Positions 24,709 through 36,855 are shown, counted from the first letter of the stretch. The stretch: 64,000 nt of DNA from Lycium barbarum (GCF_019175385.1 NC_083338.1:92339777-92403776), one strand, 5' to 3'. Numbers and translations are program-made. The notes: generated by a model not told the origin, from the letters alone.

Positions 24709-25673
24709 TGTAAACGGGCGGCGCCACTGTTCACGGGCACTGTTCACGGCCAGCCCATTTTTGCCCCCTTCTACACAATTAATTGGAGAGATTTGAAGAT
24801 CAAGAGGAGGAAAAAGATGGAACTCATGGTAGCCATGGCAACTCACGGCCATGGCTTTCTTGAAGACATTTCATGGTGAAAAATTAGAGCTTGTCTCTAA
24901 GGTAAGATTTAATTCTTTTCTACATGTTTTGGAGGTAGTTTAGACTTGTATAGCTTGGTAGATGTGTGTTGAATACAAACGGGTTATGTATGTTGATGTT
25001 GAATTATAAATTGAGCCGTGTAAGGGGGGTGTTTTGAGTAAGAATGAGGAATTGATTTTAGTAGCATTATGTAGGAATTAAATGGTTAAATTTAAAGTTG
25101 TGTTGTTTTATGGACATATTGCTATCCTTGCTAAATTGAAAGGATTGAGGGTATGATTATGTTCATATGATTATTGTTGTTATCATGGGTTATGTGATGA
25201 GAATGAAGGAAATTAATGGTTAGAAACTTTATAGAGGTCGTGTGGGTGTGTGAAGAGGAGTGTGGCCGTGAGCCATAGTAATGAAAGAGAATGGTGAATT
25301 AAAATTTATTTAGCTTGTTAGAGGTCTCGTTGTGACATTGATGATGTAGATAAAGGGTTAACGAGTTGAGTTGGTGTTGAAATTGGTTGTATGTTGTTAT
25401 GAGAAATTATGTGATTTTTATATAATTTTTATGCAATTATGAAAGTAAGATGCTAAATGTGAACTATGGTTGTTATTAATGAATTTGGAAGAAAACAATG
25501 CGATTTGGTAGTTTTGTTGCAATTGTAGAAGTTTCGAATGGAATATGGAAATGGGCGGAATGGTTGGAATCCATGGATATTGTTTAAAATGTTATTGAAA
25601 TATGTTTGGGTAATCTTGAGTTAGTTGATGAATATGGAAAAATGTTGATATTAGTTGGATGGTGTGAAGTTAG
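24709..25673 (+). repeat. Element E plus-strand LTR, first part
   Basis: Starts TGTAAACGGGCGGCGCC followed by a duplicated ACTGTTCACGG motif. The rest is AT-rich and non-coding. Interrupted by D at 25674 and resumes at 34446. The start differs from the TGTTA starts of all other LTRs here, so this LTR belongs to a third subfamily. Confidence 0.82.
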
Positions 25674-28600
25674 TGTCACGACCCAACCCCGTAGGCCGTG
25701 ACTAGTGCCCGATCTGGGCACTCAAACGCATTCTAGTATATTGCAGAAGTCGATAAGGCCTTATTTCAAATTTAGATAATTTCCAAAAAATATTCGGCAG
25801 AGTTTCCTTTGTTTTACGGACTATCCCATATACCCTGCACGCAGAAAATACCAACAAAGGCCACACAGGGCCAACAAAGCAACATTTAAATATGTGCGGA
25901 CCGGCCGCCGCGGCGAATGGGATCGCCCAAACACAACATAAGCATACAACTGTACAGAAAGACCCCAACCCACAAACATGTCTACAGACCTCTAAACAGA
26001 CCGACAGAATCATATGACGGGACAGGGCCCCGCCGTACCCATGAACGAGAGTATACATATATAGAAATGACAGACTGTACCAAAAGATGGATCTAAATAA
26101 AAGAGCGCTCCAAATGGCAGAAAAGATATCCTAGCCGGACGGATCGGCAAACCTGTCGTCGGTACCTGCGCGGCATGAAAACGCAGCCCCCGAGGAAAGG
26201 GGGTCAGTACGAAATATGTACTGAATATGTAAAGCGGAATGTACAGTAGTCAGAATCAAAATGCAGATTTATCGAAACATAAATAGTGCATGCAGAAACA
26301 TATGCCAGATCCGGCCCCGCTAAGGGACTCGGTGAACAGAATATTGGCGCCCCCGTCTCCGGCGCCATAACACATCATACTTCAGAGTAGGGAATAGCTC
26401 CGTAACATATCACATCATACCATATCATATCAGGTGGCCACATCACATCATAGCACCACATATCAGAGCATAGATGTACATGGCACATCATACTCCGGAC
26501 CCATGTACATCTCATACCTGCCCCCTCACATCGAGGCACGGCGAACAATGCAGAGGAATACGCTTGATAACATATCCTGGCCCGGGCTCAGTGAAAGAAG
26601 CATTGAGGTATCCACGAGTGGAGTAGTGAGAAACTAGATGCAATAAAAATAACATATATATTTCCAGAGACTCAATAAGGCATATCGAATAACAAATCAG
26701 ACCAATGAAATCGGACGGAGTCATAGTAAGTGAATTTCAAATGTCACGATGAGTTATGGAAGCATAAATCTTTTTGAGATCGTTTCCAAGATCCAAAACA
26801 ATTTATAATACTTATCGGAATATTTAAAACAATTTTCAAATAATAGATAGAGGAGTAGTTAAAACGTTCCCTTTTAAAGCCACTCGAAGACAAGTCATAA
26901 ACACAAAAGGATAAAATCGTAAATAGTGGGCCCACCTCGGGTCAACTGATGTGGTGGTCACAGATTGTGTCTAATAGACTTTATGAAGTCGCTTATGAAG
27001 GTTGTTAAGGTAATCGGATTTTACTTGCACAATTTCTAGGGTTTAGACACTTCCCTAACTATTTGTAACTTAACTAATTCAATTCTACTGAAAGAAAATG
27101 GAGCAATTTCAAACGTGGATTCCGAAGAGTTGAGGTGTTCCCCGAGATCCAAATTTAAACCTAGAACATCTAAGACATGCCAAGAGAAAGAATGGGAGAG
27201 ATTTACATACCTTTCTTGCCTTTTACGCTTTCCAAAACTCCGATCCCGTTTCGTCAAAAATCTGCAAATGGTCACCTTTACCATTTACTATTCATAAGGT
27301 TCAAAATTCCAACTTTGGTTTAGTATTTGCCTACCGAAATTTCGGCAGCATATGCCCTATAAATATGACACCCCGAGAATTTAACTTGGCTCAAATGTCA
27401 ACAACAACCAAACCAGCAACATTAATCCACAACGAGAATCGCATACTAACATGAACAGACATCTTTATGTCTAAGCGACGACTTGCAACTAACTTCACAT
27501 TTTCAATCTAACATGGATGTTTTCATACTCATTTACTCATCAACGTCATTCCAACATCATTTAGAGGCATTACACATGGTTTTTCATATTATTCGCAAAA
27601 TATACAAACTTTCCACCGGAACCATAATTCAACCAAAACTTCCATTCTACGACAAACATATTCATAACATATTATTATCGTCTAACTTCATCAACGACAA
27701 TCATAACTAGCACCTAAGTAATTCATTCTCATATTTACATCACAACTATATTAGAATACAAGCCTACCCAGAACACATATATGTAATTCTAATGCCAAAC
27801 TTGGAGCGTTAAGTCTCTATTTACATTGTAACGATCGCGACGACGCAACTAACATGTTAAACAAAATAAATTCAACATATTTCCTCCTACCATATACCAC
27901 ACGGCCATAGGTCAAATTCCAATCTTATCAAATTTTCATCCACCTTTCACTTCCAATACAAATTCCACCATAACCATAACTATAATACAACACAAAATTC
28001 AACATAACCACACTACATGTACTCGGCCACATGCACACATGCACTTCCGCCACTCAAACTTCCATATTTCTATATTTCCTACTCATTTACATATACTACA
28101 ACGCAAACAAACCTTCATAACGTAATTAGAAGGGATGAATTCTTACCTTCCTCTTCAAGCTTCTTCACTCCACCAAATTCTCCAAACGACGAAACCAACG
28201 GACTATCTTCCGAAATAATTATACCAAGTTGTAGAGGGACCTTGAATTAGTAGTAATATAACAAGAAAACAATTTTTGGAATCAAAATTTGGAGGGTTGG
28301 TTTTTCTTGGTTATGGCCGAATGGCCTTTATGTTTGCTCCCAAATTTTTTTGTTGTTTTCTCCTTCTTGCCTTGTCTTGAGAATTCTAGAAAATTAACAA
28401 GTCTTGTCCCTTTTATTAACTAGTTGGTCACATGATTGATCACATGACCAACTTATTGGACTTGGGCCAAGGCAAGGCCATGGCCGGCCACCTTTCATGG
28501 GTTGGGCTTGGCCTCCTAATTTTTTTCCAAGCCCAAAACCCTTAGCCCACATCGTTGGTAATTCATGAAACCACTTGTCGAAATTCCAATTTTTCCCTTA

Positions 28601-28736
28601 GTCTTTTCCAATTTTTCCACTTCTAAAGCTTTCGTAACCAACATATATATCTCAAATAAGACCAAAACATAGCATTGTCCTTAACTTACTACAATTATCT
28701 CAAAATGTCCAAATATTCAAAATACGGGTTATAACA
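25674..28736 (-). repeat. Element D 3' LTR
   Basis: 3.06 kb. Contains the hairpin module (26164-26224), a GGCGGG-type hairpin near 26016, and near its element-sense end a ~95-bp cassette (25790-25885) that in group 1 elements lies in the 3' UTR. Compared with the other LTR it lacks a ~45-bp segment around 26250. No gene seen. Confidence 0.94.
26164..26224 (-). promoter_or_regulatory. LTR triple-hairpin module, element D copy
   Basis: Element sense: CAGTA...GTACTG region, then CCCCC paired with GGGGG around TTTCCTC, then CTGCG paired with CGCAG around TTTTCATGCCG. The middle stem is all C/G where group 1 has CGTCC/GGACG, so two base pairs have changed on both sides. In the other LTR of D (31838-31895) the first stem is lost by an 11-bp deletion. 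Confidence 0.55.
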
Positions 28737-28772
28737 TCCTCCCCCCCTTTAGAACATTCGTCCTCGAATGTT
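28737..28772 (-). promoter_or_regulatory. Element D polypurine tract and hairpin
   Basis: AAAGGGGGGGAGGA on the minus strand abuts the LTR. The inverted repeat AACATTCG/CGAATGTT occupies 28753-28772. Confidence 0.9.
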
Positions 28773-29687
28773 CAACTTTCCTTGTGGGGTCTCAAAATAC
28801 TTAGGGGAGGTTTTTTTCTTCCCTTCAAATCTCCTCAATCGTCACCACCGTTGTCCTTTTTACGTACTCGCTTCCTTTCAATCCCCGAACATCGTTGTGC
28901 TAGAACATTGCAGCCATAGCTGGTGGTGAAATCAGTGTCAGTCTACTTTGTAATATCTGCACCAGGTCTTTCGCTTTGCCTCTTAAATTTCATGTGATCA
29001 ATGTCTTTCACATATCGCGACACTGGCCGCTGGGGCCCACCTGCCGGTCGGTACATTCATGAATGGGATGTCTTATGCACACATATATACTTACCACTCT
29101 TCATTTACAAAACATTTCTCGGAGGCTTATTCAAACTTACTCTCATTCCCAAGCTGCGTTGCACTATCGTCTTCTTCACCGACCTATTTTTTCTTAGTCT
29201 ACCCGACCTTTCTAGGGTTTCTAGCAACTCTGGACATTCTAATTTCCTTTGGGTTACCTCAAATGGCCCAGTTGTCTCTCATACCTACCCTTGTGAAGAT
29301 ATTAGTTCACTTCCTAGGGGGTCACCCATCCCAGAATTTCTCTGGCCCTAGCACGCTTAACCTCGGAACTTTAGTGAAATTTGGTACGTTAGGATTGATA
29401 TATTCATGTCCACTACCCCGCACGAGCTCTGTCACGTAATTTGAGGCAGATCGAGGGTTTTTAACAAATTTTCGAGAAGGTTTCCTTAGTGGGCCCCACT
29501 TCGACTCACAGAGGGTCTTTTATTTCTTCTATCTTAAGGAATCGCTGAATTGGTCTTTTAAATTCTTAACATTCACCTTTTTACCCGTAGAAATAGTTAC
29601 CTCTCACGACCCCATTGCTTCGGATCTTATCCAGATTCTATCAATAATTAGGAGGGAAAATATACCACAAAATAGAGCCTAAACCTG
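28773..29687 (-). other. Element D non-coding internal region in place of pol
   Basis: About 0.9 kb between the truncated protease start and the polypurine tract. I recognise no RT, RH or INT remnant in any frame. The only recognisable piece is the 5S rRNA-like stretch (29307-29411). Two overlapping plus-strand frames (29001-29439) run antisense to the element and across that stretch, so I do not regard them as genes. Confidence 0.6.
29307..29411 (-). ncRNA. 5S rRNA-like sequence (decayed) inside element D
   Basis: The minus strand matches plant 5S rRNA in order: a degraded 5' half (GGA... at 29411, ACC..., TTCCGAGG), then GTTAAGCGTGCT (29361-29350, the box A region, exact), GGGC.AGAG, and GGATGGGTGACC (29331-29320, box C region, exact), then CCTAGGAAGT. 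Most mismatches I can align are C/T or G/A changes, as expected from decay of methylated DNA. Similarity fades after GGAAGT, so the 3' ~15 nt are missing. It is in the same sense as the element. It may be a pseudogene capture or a fragment of a 5S-derived mobile element; Cassandra TRIM elements carry 5S sequence in their LTRs. Confidence 0.72.
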
Positions 29688-31144
29688 TCAATGCATACGT
29701 ATATTCCGAGAAAGGATCAATAAAATACCTGCGTCCGCGTCTGGTGGCGCCTCCGGGTCCTGTCGACTAGTCAGAGCATAGATGCGGTTCGAAGGACCGC
29801 CAGAACTGGAAGCTCTGCCACGGCCTCTGCCGCGGCCTGCTGGTGTCGGTCTACCTTGCCCCGTGGGGCGCATAGCCACAGATGGAGATGATGAACCCAC
29901 AGCTGACACTCTCTCACAGTATGGCCTTGACGGCCGCACGCAAAGCAGGCACCTGTAGCACGATAGCACTCTCCAGGGTGGTGCCTCCCGCAATACGAAC
30001 ATTGAGGCATAGGTGGCCTCGACTGGCCAGAACCTCTGTCCGCCCGTGAACCCGAAGTCCTGGAGCTCTGGCCTATCCCTGAATGCCCTGGGCTATCAAA
30101 CTTCCTGACTGAAAGCGGTAGAGGTGTACACGGTGTCGACTGGGAGGGATGTCTGCTGAACTGCTGCTGCCGAGGCTGCATACTCCGAAACTCTCCAGAA
30201 TACCCAGTCGATCTGGCCCTCTTGGGCCGGCTCTCATCCTGACTCCCATCGGGCTGACGCCCCTTATGTCGGTCCTCCATGCCCTGGGCGTGTGCCTGTA
30301 TACGGTCAATGTCCATACCGGGCTGAGCGGCCAACACCAAACAACTGTCGATCAAATAATCGTCTAGTCCCATAATATACCGGTGCATCCTGTCGACCAT
30401 AGTAGCTACCACTGCAGGTGCATATCGGGCCAATGAATCAAACTCCAGACTGTAATCTCGAACGCTGCGGCCCCTCTGTCTTAGCAATAAAAGCCTGTCA
30501 GCCCTGGCCCGCCGTAACTCCGGAGGCAGAAAATGGCTAAGAAAAGCCTCAGAAAACTCATCCCAGACTGCTGGGGGAGCGCCGTCGCCTCTGGCTAACT
30601 CCCAAGACCCGTACCAATTAGCTGCTACATCATACAACCGGTACGAAGCCAACTCGACTGACTCTGTCGGAGAAGCCTTAATCAAGTGTAGCGTGCGCCG
30701 CATCTTTCTGATGAACTCCTCGGGATCCTCCTCGGGCTTGGTCCCGAAGAACTCTGGAGGACCACAAGTCAAGAACTCACGGGCTCTCGAACTATCACGC
30801 CTGTAAGCCCGGTCACCTCCCGGTCCGTGCCCCTGAACCTGTCCTGCCACAAGCCTGGTCAATAGCTGGACCGCCTCCCTTATAGACTGATCCTCAGTGC
30901 CTGGCCGTGGAGCTGGGGGCTCAGGTACTGGAATCTCGGGAGCTGGCGGTGGAGCCGTCCCCCGACCTGCAGCTGCTGCTGCTCCAATCTCCTCTACGTG
31001 TGACGGTGTGGAAGAGCCCTCTACCGGGGGCAAAATATCAGGGGCAATATGTGCATGTGCCCTGGTAGTCCTCTGTGCCCGACCAGTCTCTCCCACAGCT
31101 GCTGCCTTTGCCTTTTGGGCCGCTGACGCCTTTTTTGGAGGCAT
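29688..31144 (-). pseudogene. gag: Element D gag
   Basis: ATG at 31144 (MPPKKASAAQKAK), 188 nt below the primer site. The 457-residue frame covers a Pro/Ala-rich N terminus, the capsid domain (REFLTCGPPEFFGTKPEEDPEEFIRKM ... [12 protein letters not shown], in pieces), a basic tail and an intact CCHC knuckle CFACGRQGHTVREC. After the knuckle the frame shifts relative to C; the continuation (GRGRGRASSS, NRIYAL, GILLILSRN) lies in another frame at 29688-30002. It stops just before the protease catalytic Asp. Capsid and nucleocapsid appear complete, so a Gag could be made, but no protease. Confidence 0.88.
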
Positions 31145-31331
31145 AACTGCAAATGTAACAATTCGTTAGGGAGGAATCATCCTGATAACACAGCTCTACC
31201 GCACGATCTAAGACAGAAAGAAGGGTAGTATCCTAAATGCCCTGTAGCCTCCTGTTTATAGGTGTGGTGCACAACACACCGATAAACAAGACTCTACTAG
31301 ACACGGTCTGTAGACATTCCGCGGACGAACC

Positions 31332-31343
31332 GCTCTGATACCA
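31332..31343 (-). promoter_or_regulatory. Element D primer binding site (tRNA iMet)
   Basis: Perfect TGGTATCAGAGC on the minus strand, 4 nt from the LTR. The leader to gag (31331-31145) is conserved with C and J and non-coding. Confidence 0.95.
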
Positions 31344-31347
31344 CTTT

Positions 31348-34300
31348 TGTCACGACCCAACCCCGTAGGCCGTGACTAGTGCCCGATCTGGGCACTCAAA
31401 CGCATTCTAGTATATTGCAGAAGCCGACAAGGCTTTATTTCAAATTTAGATAATTTCCAAAAAAAATTCGGCAGAGTTTCCTTTGTTTTACGGGCTATCT
31501 CATATACCCTGCACGCAGAAAATACCAACAAAGGCTACACAGGGCCAACAAAGCAACATTTAAATATGTGCGGACCGGCCGCTGCGGCGAATGGGATCGC
31601 CCAAACACAACATAAGCATACAACTGTACAGAAAGACCCCAACCCACAAACATGTCTACAGACCTCTAAACAGACCGACAGAATCATATGACGGGACAGG
31701 GCCCCGCCGTACCCATGAACGAGAGTATACATATATAGAAATGACAGACTGTACCAAAAGATGGGCTCTGAATAAAAGAGCGCTCCAAATGGCAGAAAAG
31801 ATATCCTAGCCGGACGGATCGGCAAACCTGTCGTCGGTACCTGCGCGGCATGAAAACGCAGCCCCCGAGGAAAGGGGGTCAGTACGAAATATGTAAAGCG
31901 GAATGTACAGTAGTCAGAATCATAATCGGAACAGAAGGTACAGAAAGTAAGTGTAATGTCCAGAATATCAAAATGCAGATTTATCGAAACATAAATAGTG
32001 CATGCAGAAACATATGCCAGATCCGGCCCTGCTAAGGGACTCGGTGAACAGAATATTGGCGCCCCCGTCTCCGGCGCCATAACACATCATACTTCAGAGT
32101 AGGGAATAGCTCTGTAACTTATCACATCATACCATATCATATCAGGTGGCCACATCACATCATAGCACCACATATCAGAGCATAGATGTACATGGCACAT
32201 CATACTCCGGACCCATGTACATGTCATACCTGCCCCCTCACATCGAGGCACGGCGAACAATGCAGAGGAATACGCTTGATAACATATCCTGGCCCGGGCT
32301 CAGTGAAAGAAGCATTGAGGTATCCACGAGTGGAGTAGTGAGAAACTAGATGCAATAAAAATAACATATATATTTCCAGAGACTCAATAAGGCATATCGA
32401 ATAACAAATCAGACCAATGAAATCGGACGAAGTCATAGTAAGTGAATTTCGAATGTCACGATGAGTTACGGAAGCATAAATCTTTTTGAGATCGTTTCCA
32501 AGATCCAAAACAATTTATAATACTTATCGGAATATTTACAACAATTTTCAAATAATAGATAGAGGAGTAGTTAAAACGTTCCCTTTTAAAGCCATTCGAA
32601 GACAAGTCATAAACACAAAAGGATAAAATCGTAAATAGTGGGCCCACCTCGGGTCAACCGAGGTAGTGGTCACAGATTGTGTCTAATAGACTTTATGAAG
32701 TCGCTTATGAAGGTTGTTAAGGTAATCGGATTTTACTTGCACAAGTTCTAGGGTTTAGACACTTCCCTAACTATTTGTAACTTAACTAATTCAATTCTAC
32801 TGAAAGAAAATGGAGCAATTTCAAACGTGGATTCCGAAGAGTGGAGGTGTTCCCCGAGATCCAAATTTAAACCTAGAACATCTAAGACATGCCAAGAGAA
32901 AGAATGGGATAGCTTTACATACCTTTCTTGCCTTTTACGCTTTCCAAAACTCCGATCCCGTTTCGTCAAAAATCTGCAAATGGTCACCTTTACCATTTAC
33001 TATTCATAAGGTTCAAAATTCCAACTTTGGTTTAGTATTTGCCTACCGAAATTTCGGCAGCATCTCCCCTATAAATATGACACCCCGAGAATTTAACTTG
33101 GCTCAAATGTCAACAACAACCAAACCAGCAACATTAATCCACAACGAGAATCGCATACTAACATGAACAGACATCTTTATGTCTAAGCGACGACTTGCAA
33201 CTAACTTCACATTTTCAATCTAACATCGATGTTTTCATATTCATTTACTCATCAGCGTCATTCCAACATCATTTAGAGGCATTACACATGGTTTTTCATA
33301 TTATTCACAAAATATACAAACTTTCCACCGGAACCATAATTCAACCAAAACTTCCATTCTACGACAAACATATTCATAACATATAATTATCGTCTAACTT
33401 CATCAACGACAATCATAACTAGCACCTAAGTAATTCATTCTCATATTTACATCACAACTATATTAGAATACAAGCCTACCCAGAACACATATATGTAATT
33501 CTAATGCCAAACTTGGAGCGTTAAGTCTCTATTTACATTGTAACGATCGCGACGACGCAACTAACATGTTAAACAAAATAAATTCAACATATTTCCTCCT
33601 ACCATATACCACACGGCCATAGGTCAAATTCCAATCTTATCAAATTTTCATCCACCTTTCACTTCCAATACAAATTCCACCATAACCATAACTATAATAC
33701 AACACAAAATTCAACATAACCACACTACATGTACTCGGCCACATGCACTTCCGCCACTCAAACTTCCATATTTCTATATTTCCTACTCATTTACATATAC
33801 TACAATGCAGACAAACCTTCATAACGTAATTAGAAGGGATGAATTCTTACCTTCCTCTTCAAGCTTCTTCACTCCACCAAATTCTCCAAACGACGAAACC
33901 AACGGACTATCTTCCGAAATAATTATACCAAGTTGTACAGGGACCTTGAATTAGTAGGAATATAACAAGAAAACAATTTTTGGAATCAAAATTTGGAGGG
34001 TTGGTTTTTCTTGGTTATGGCCGAATGGCCTTTATGTTTGCTCCCAAATTTTTTTGTTGTTTTCTCCTTCTTGCCTTGTCTTGAGAATTCTAGAAAATTA
34101 ACAAGTCTTGTCCCTTTTATTAATTAGTTGGTCACATGATTGATCACATGACCAACTTATTGGACTTGGGCCAAGGCAAGGCCATGGCCGGCCACCCTTC
34201 ATGGGTTGGGCTTGTCCTCCTAATTTTTTTCCAAGCCCAAAACCCTTAGCCCACATCGTTGGTAATTCATGAAACCACTTGTCGAAATTCCTATTTTTCC

Positions 34301-34440
34301 CTTAGTCTTTTCCAATGTTTCCACTTCTAAAGCTTTCGTAACCAACATATATATCTCAAATAAAACCAAAACATAGCATTGTCCTTAACTTACTACAATT
34401 ATCTCAAAATGTCCAAATATTCAAAATACGGGTTATAACA
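31348..34440 (-). repeat. Element D 5' LTR
   Basis: 3.09 kb, starting TGTTATAACCCGTATTTTG in element sense at 34440. Near identical to the left copy apart from scattered substitutions and two small indels, so the insertion is relatively young. No gene seen. Confidence 0.94.
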
Positions 34441-34445
34441 GTTAG

Positions 34446-36373
34446 AATGGAAGAGTTACATTATGTGGAAAGGAAAGGAAAAATTTTGGATTGTTGGAAA
34501 TGTTGTATGAATTGCTTAGAATTTCTTTAAGTATTGTTGGTATGGATTCGGGTTAGTATTTAAATATATAAGCATCGGTGTTGGCTTGAAGGTAAGTCGT
34601 CGAGTTGAATTTATGAAAGTTGTTGAATGATGTAAAAGAGAGTTACTATTATTATTTTGCCTTTCGAATTGGTTATCAATGTTACTAGGTTGGTTATTGT
34701 GGTTGTTGTTGTTGATTTTGAGCGAGATAAATTCTCGGGATGGCCTATTTACAGGGGAAGTGCTTCCGAATTTTCTGTAGAATTTAATGATTAGTTTGGA
34801 ATGAATGGCTTAAGTGCCCTTAGCTAATGATTGGTATTCGTTGGCGTAATTGTAGACCTTGGGGAGCCCGAGGCGTAGATTTGGATTAGCTTTAGATTGG
34901 CTATCTTGGAAGTGCGTTCGAGGTATGTAAAGCGCAACCCTTCTTTCTTTTGGCATGCCTTAGTTTTCAATAGGCTACATTACGAGCCTCGAGGAAATTC
35001 TAAATTCGAAATCCGAGTACGTTATGATCCTTATATATATTTCTTGGCATTCTTATGTATGTTGTGATGAAGTATGAACCATTATGTCTTCGAAAGCATT
35101 GATTTTCAAACTTTGTACAAAAAGTTGTTTTAAAGAATTCCGTAACTACGAAATGCCATATCTTTTGCATAAAGGCTCAGATTGCTCCAATATTTTTATA
35201 GGAGTTTGCATGATGTATAGTGAGTATGTTTTCCATAGGCGGGCCCGGCTCAGGTCAATACCCGTCCGTGGGTCCCGCGACTTTCCGTTATGTACTTCGG
35301 ACGACTTTTGAAAGAATTTGGTATGATTATCATTTCGAATTTCAAGTATGGTCATTTACTTATATTTGAGTCTATGATAATGATTTTATGCATATGGTTA
35401 CTCATGACTCTGCTCGTGCATTCTGTTATATCTTTCGCCGGTTCCCGGGCCGGTTCTGTTATCGTGCGCGCTTTGATATACTCCGGAGTTATGCTGTGTT
35501 TATGGTTCACCGAGCTACTCGCAAAAGAGGGTCGGGTTCCACATATATTTGGTGTTATGCTGTGTATGGCGTTATGTTGTGATGTGATATGTGACAGGGA
35601 TACGGAGATTTGAAACATTCTGGTGTTATGTTGTGTTATGGCGCCATCGACGGGCGGGCGACCATATTCTTCTGTACCCTACGCATGACTTACATATTTT
35701 TGAAAGTAAACAAATTTTGATATGTTGGATTTATACTTATGTTCTGTACTACTATTTCATTTATGCCTCAGATTTGTTTCTGTATTTTCTGCTTTGCATA
35801 CTCAATACATATTTCGTACTGACCCCCTTTCTTCGGGACACCCTCTTCTGCTGTTTGGAGTGCTCCTCTTATTCCGGAGCCTACATTTTGGTATATATAC
35901 TTGTTTGATGCATATGGATATATTTGTTCAGGGGTACGGCGGGGCCCTGTTCCGTCATATGATCCGTTTGGTCTGTAGACGTATTTGTGGGTGTGTGTGC
36001 CTGCTTCTGTACATATGTGTGTATATGTCCCTATTCGCTATGGCAGCCTCGTCGGCTTGCATTTTGTATATGTATATGGCAGCCTTGTCGGCGTGCATTT
36101 GTATATGTGTTTTGGGCCGTTGTGTCATTTGATAGCCTTGCCGGCTTTTTGATATATGTGCATATGTTCGGCGATGTATATTTCGCCGCCTCTTCTGATT
36201 CTGATATGATGTTTTGTACGCGCAATCGTGCAATATAATATTCGTTCTCAACTCTATTTAAAAATGATGAATATGAAATCCGTGTTAAGCCTTGCTATGA
36301 TGATTTAGTTTGTATGTCCGTTTGGGTGCCCAAGTAGGGCGCCAGTCGCGGCCCACGGGGCTGGGTCGTGACA
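34446..36373 (+). repeat. Element E plus-strand LTR, second part
   Basis: Resumes with AATGGAAGAGTTAC after the D TSD. Contains the hairpin module in plus orientation with only the first two stems (35811-35838), a GGCGGG/TCCGTC hairpin (35938-35957), and three AGCC...GGC(T) mini-hairpins (36040-36150). Ends GGGTCGTGACA. Long apparent frames at 35290-36251 are LTR sequence. Confidence 0.85.
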
Positions 36374-36378
36374 CTTTC

Positions 36379-36855
36379 TTTCTCAAAAACAAGACCGGTG
36401 CTCCCCACGGTGATGAACTGGGTCTAACGAATCCCTTCTCGAGCAAGTCCTTCAGCTGTGCCTTCAACTCCTTTAATTCTGCCGGAGCCATTTGATAAGG
36501 AGGAATAGAAATAGGCTTTGTGTTCGGCAATACATCAATGGCGAAATCAATTTCTCTTTCTGGTGGAAGACCTGGAAGTTCATCTGGGAATACGTCTGGA
36601 AATTCATTCACCACCGAAACGGACTGGAAAGTTGGCGGCTTTGCCTCGGTGTCATGGACTCGAAGTAACCGGCGGAGGAATCGGAGCTGGGGCTCCTCTT
36701 TGCTCTACCTCATTAGGCAGGGTAGAAGAAGTATTTGACAAGGCCTCGTTGTGTGATTCTCCTTCCTCTACATTCATCGGAGGCTCTTTTTCTACCCGCC
36801 TTTTTGTCATAGTCTTGCCCTTCTGGGCGGCTGTAGCTTTTCCTTTCGGCGGCAT
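36379..36855 (-). pseudogene. gag-pol: Element B gag N-terminus fused to RT start by deletion
   Basis: From an ATG at 36855, gag begins MPPKGKATAAQKGK and runs about 55 residues to a Pro-rich stretch. It then joins sequence that in element A encodes the end of PR (RVHDTEA). It continues through [21 protein letters not shown] and [12 protein letters not shown] to the E insertion. By comparison with A about 1.6 kb is missing: capsid, zinc knuckle and protease catalytic region. ACCCGAA occurs at both parental positions in A, suggesting a microhomology deletion at about 36660. Confidence 0.88.

Larger units (their letters stand above)
25674..34440 (-). mobile_element. Element D: gag-only, pol-less LTR retrotransposon (TR-GAG-like)
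   Basis: TSD GTTAG at 25669-25673 and 34441-34445; 8.77 kb. LTRs 25674-28736 and 31348-34440 are closely matched. The internal region is only 2.6 kb: intact primer site, leader, gag, about 0.9 kb of non-coding sequence with a 5S rRNA-like stretch, and a polypurine tract. No RT, RH or INT is present, so it must have used enzymes from another element. This matches the TR-GAG class of non-autonomous plant elements. Confidence 0.93.
24190..36373. mobile_element. Element E: composite insertion with two inverted LTR 3' ends, carrying D
   Basis: TSD CTTTC at 24185-24189 and 36374-36378. The left terminus is TGTCACGACCC (an LTR 3' end in minus orientation) and the right terminus is GGGTCGTGACA (an LTR 3' end in plus orientation). 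Without D it is about 3.4 kb: a 94-bp minus LTR end, a 425-bp minus RT piece, and a complete plus LTR (24709-25673 + 34446-36373). A normal element has one 5' and one 3' LTR terminus; this one shows two 3' termini. It has no gag, INT, PBS or PPT. Confidence 0.85.

Noticed and set aside
29001..29439. Plus-strand frames of 116 and 126 codons in D
   Set aside because: They overlap each other and are antisense to the 5S-like stretch; no protein motif recognised.
35290..36251. Cluster of frames of 60-136 codons on both strands
   Set aside because: They lie inside the LTR of E, across the hairpin module and mini-hairpins; Cys/Tyr/Ile-rich translations look like chance.
24709..36373. E plus LTR as an ordinary solo LTR
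   Set aside because: Its left edge (24709) has no TSD partner; the TSD pairs 24185-24189 with 36374-36378, which includes the minus-strand LTR and RT pieces.
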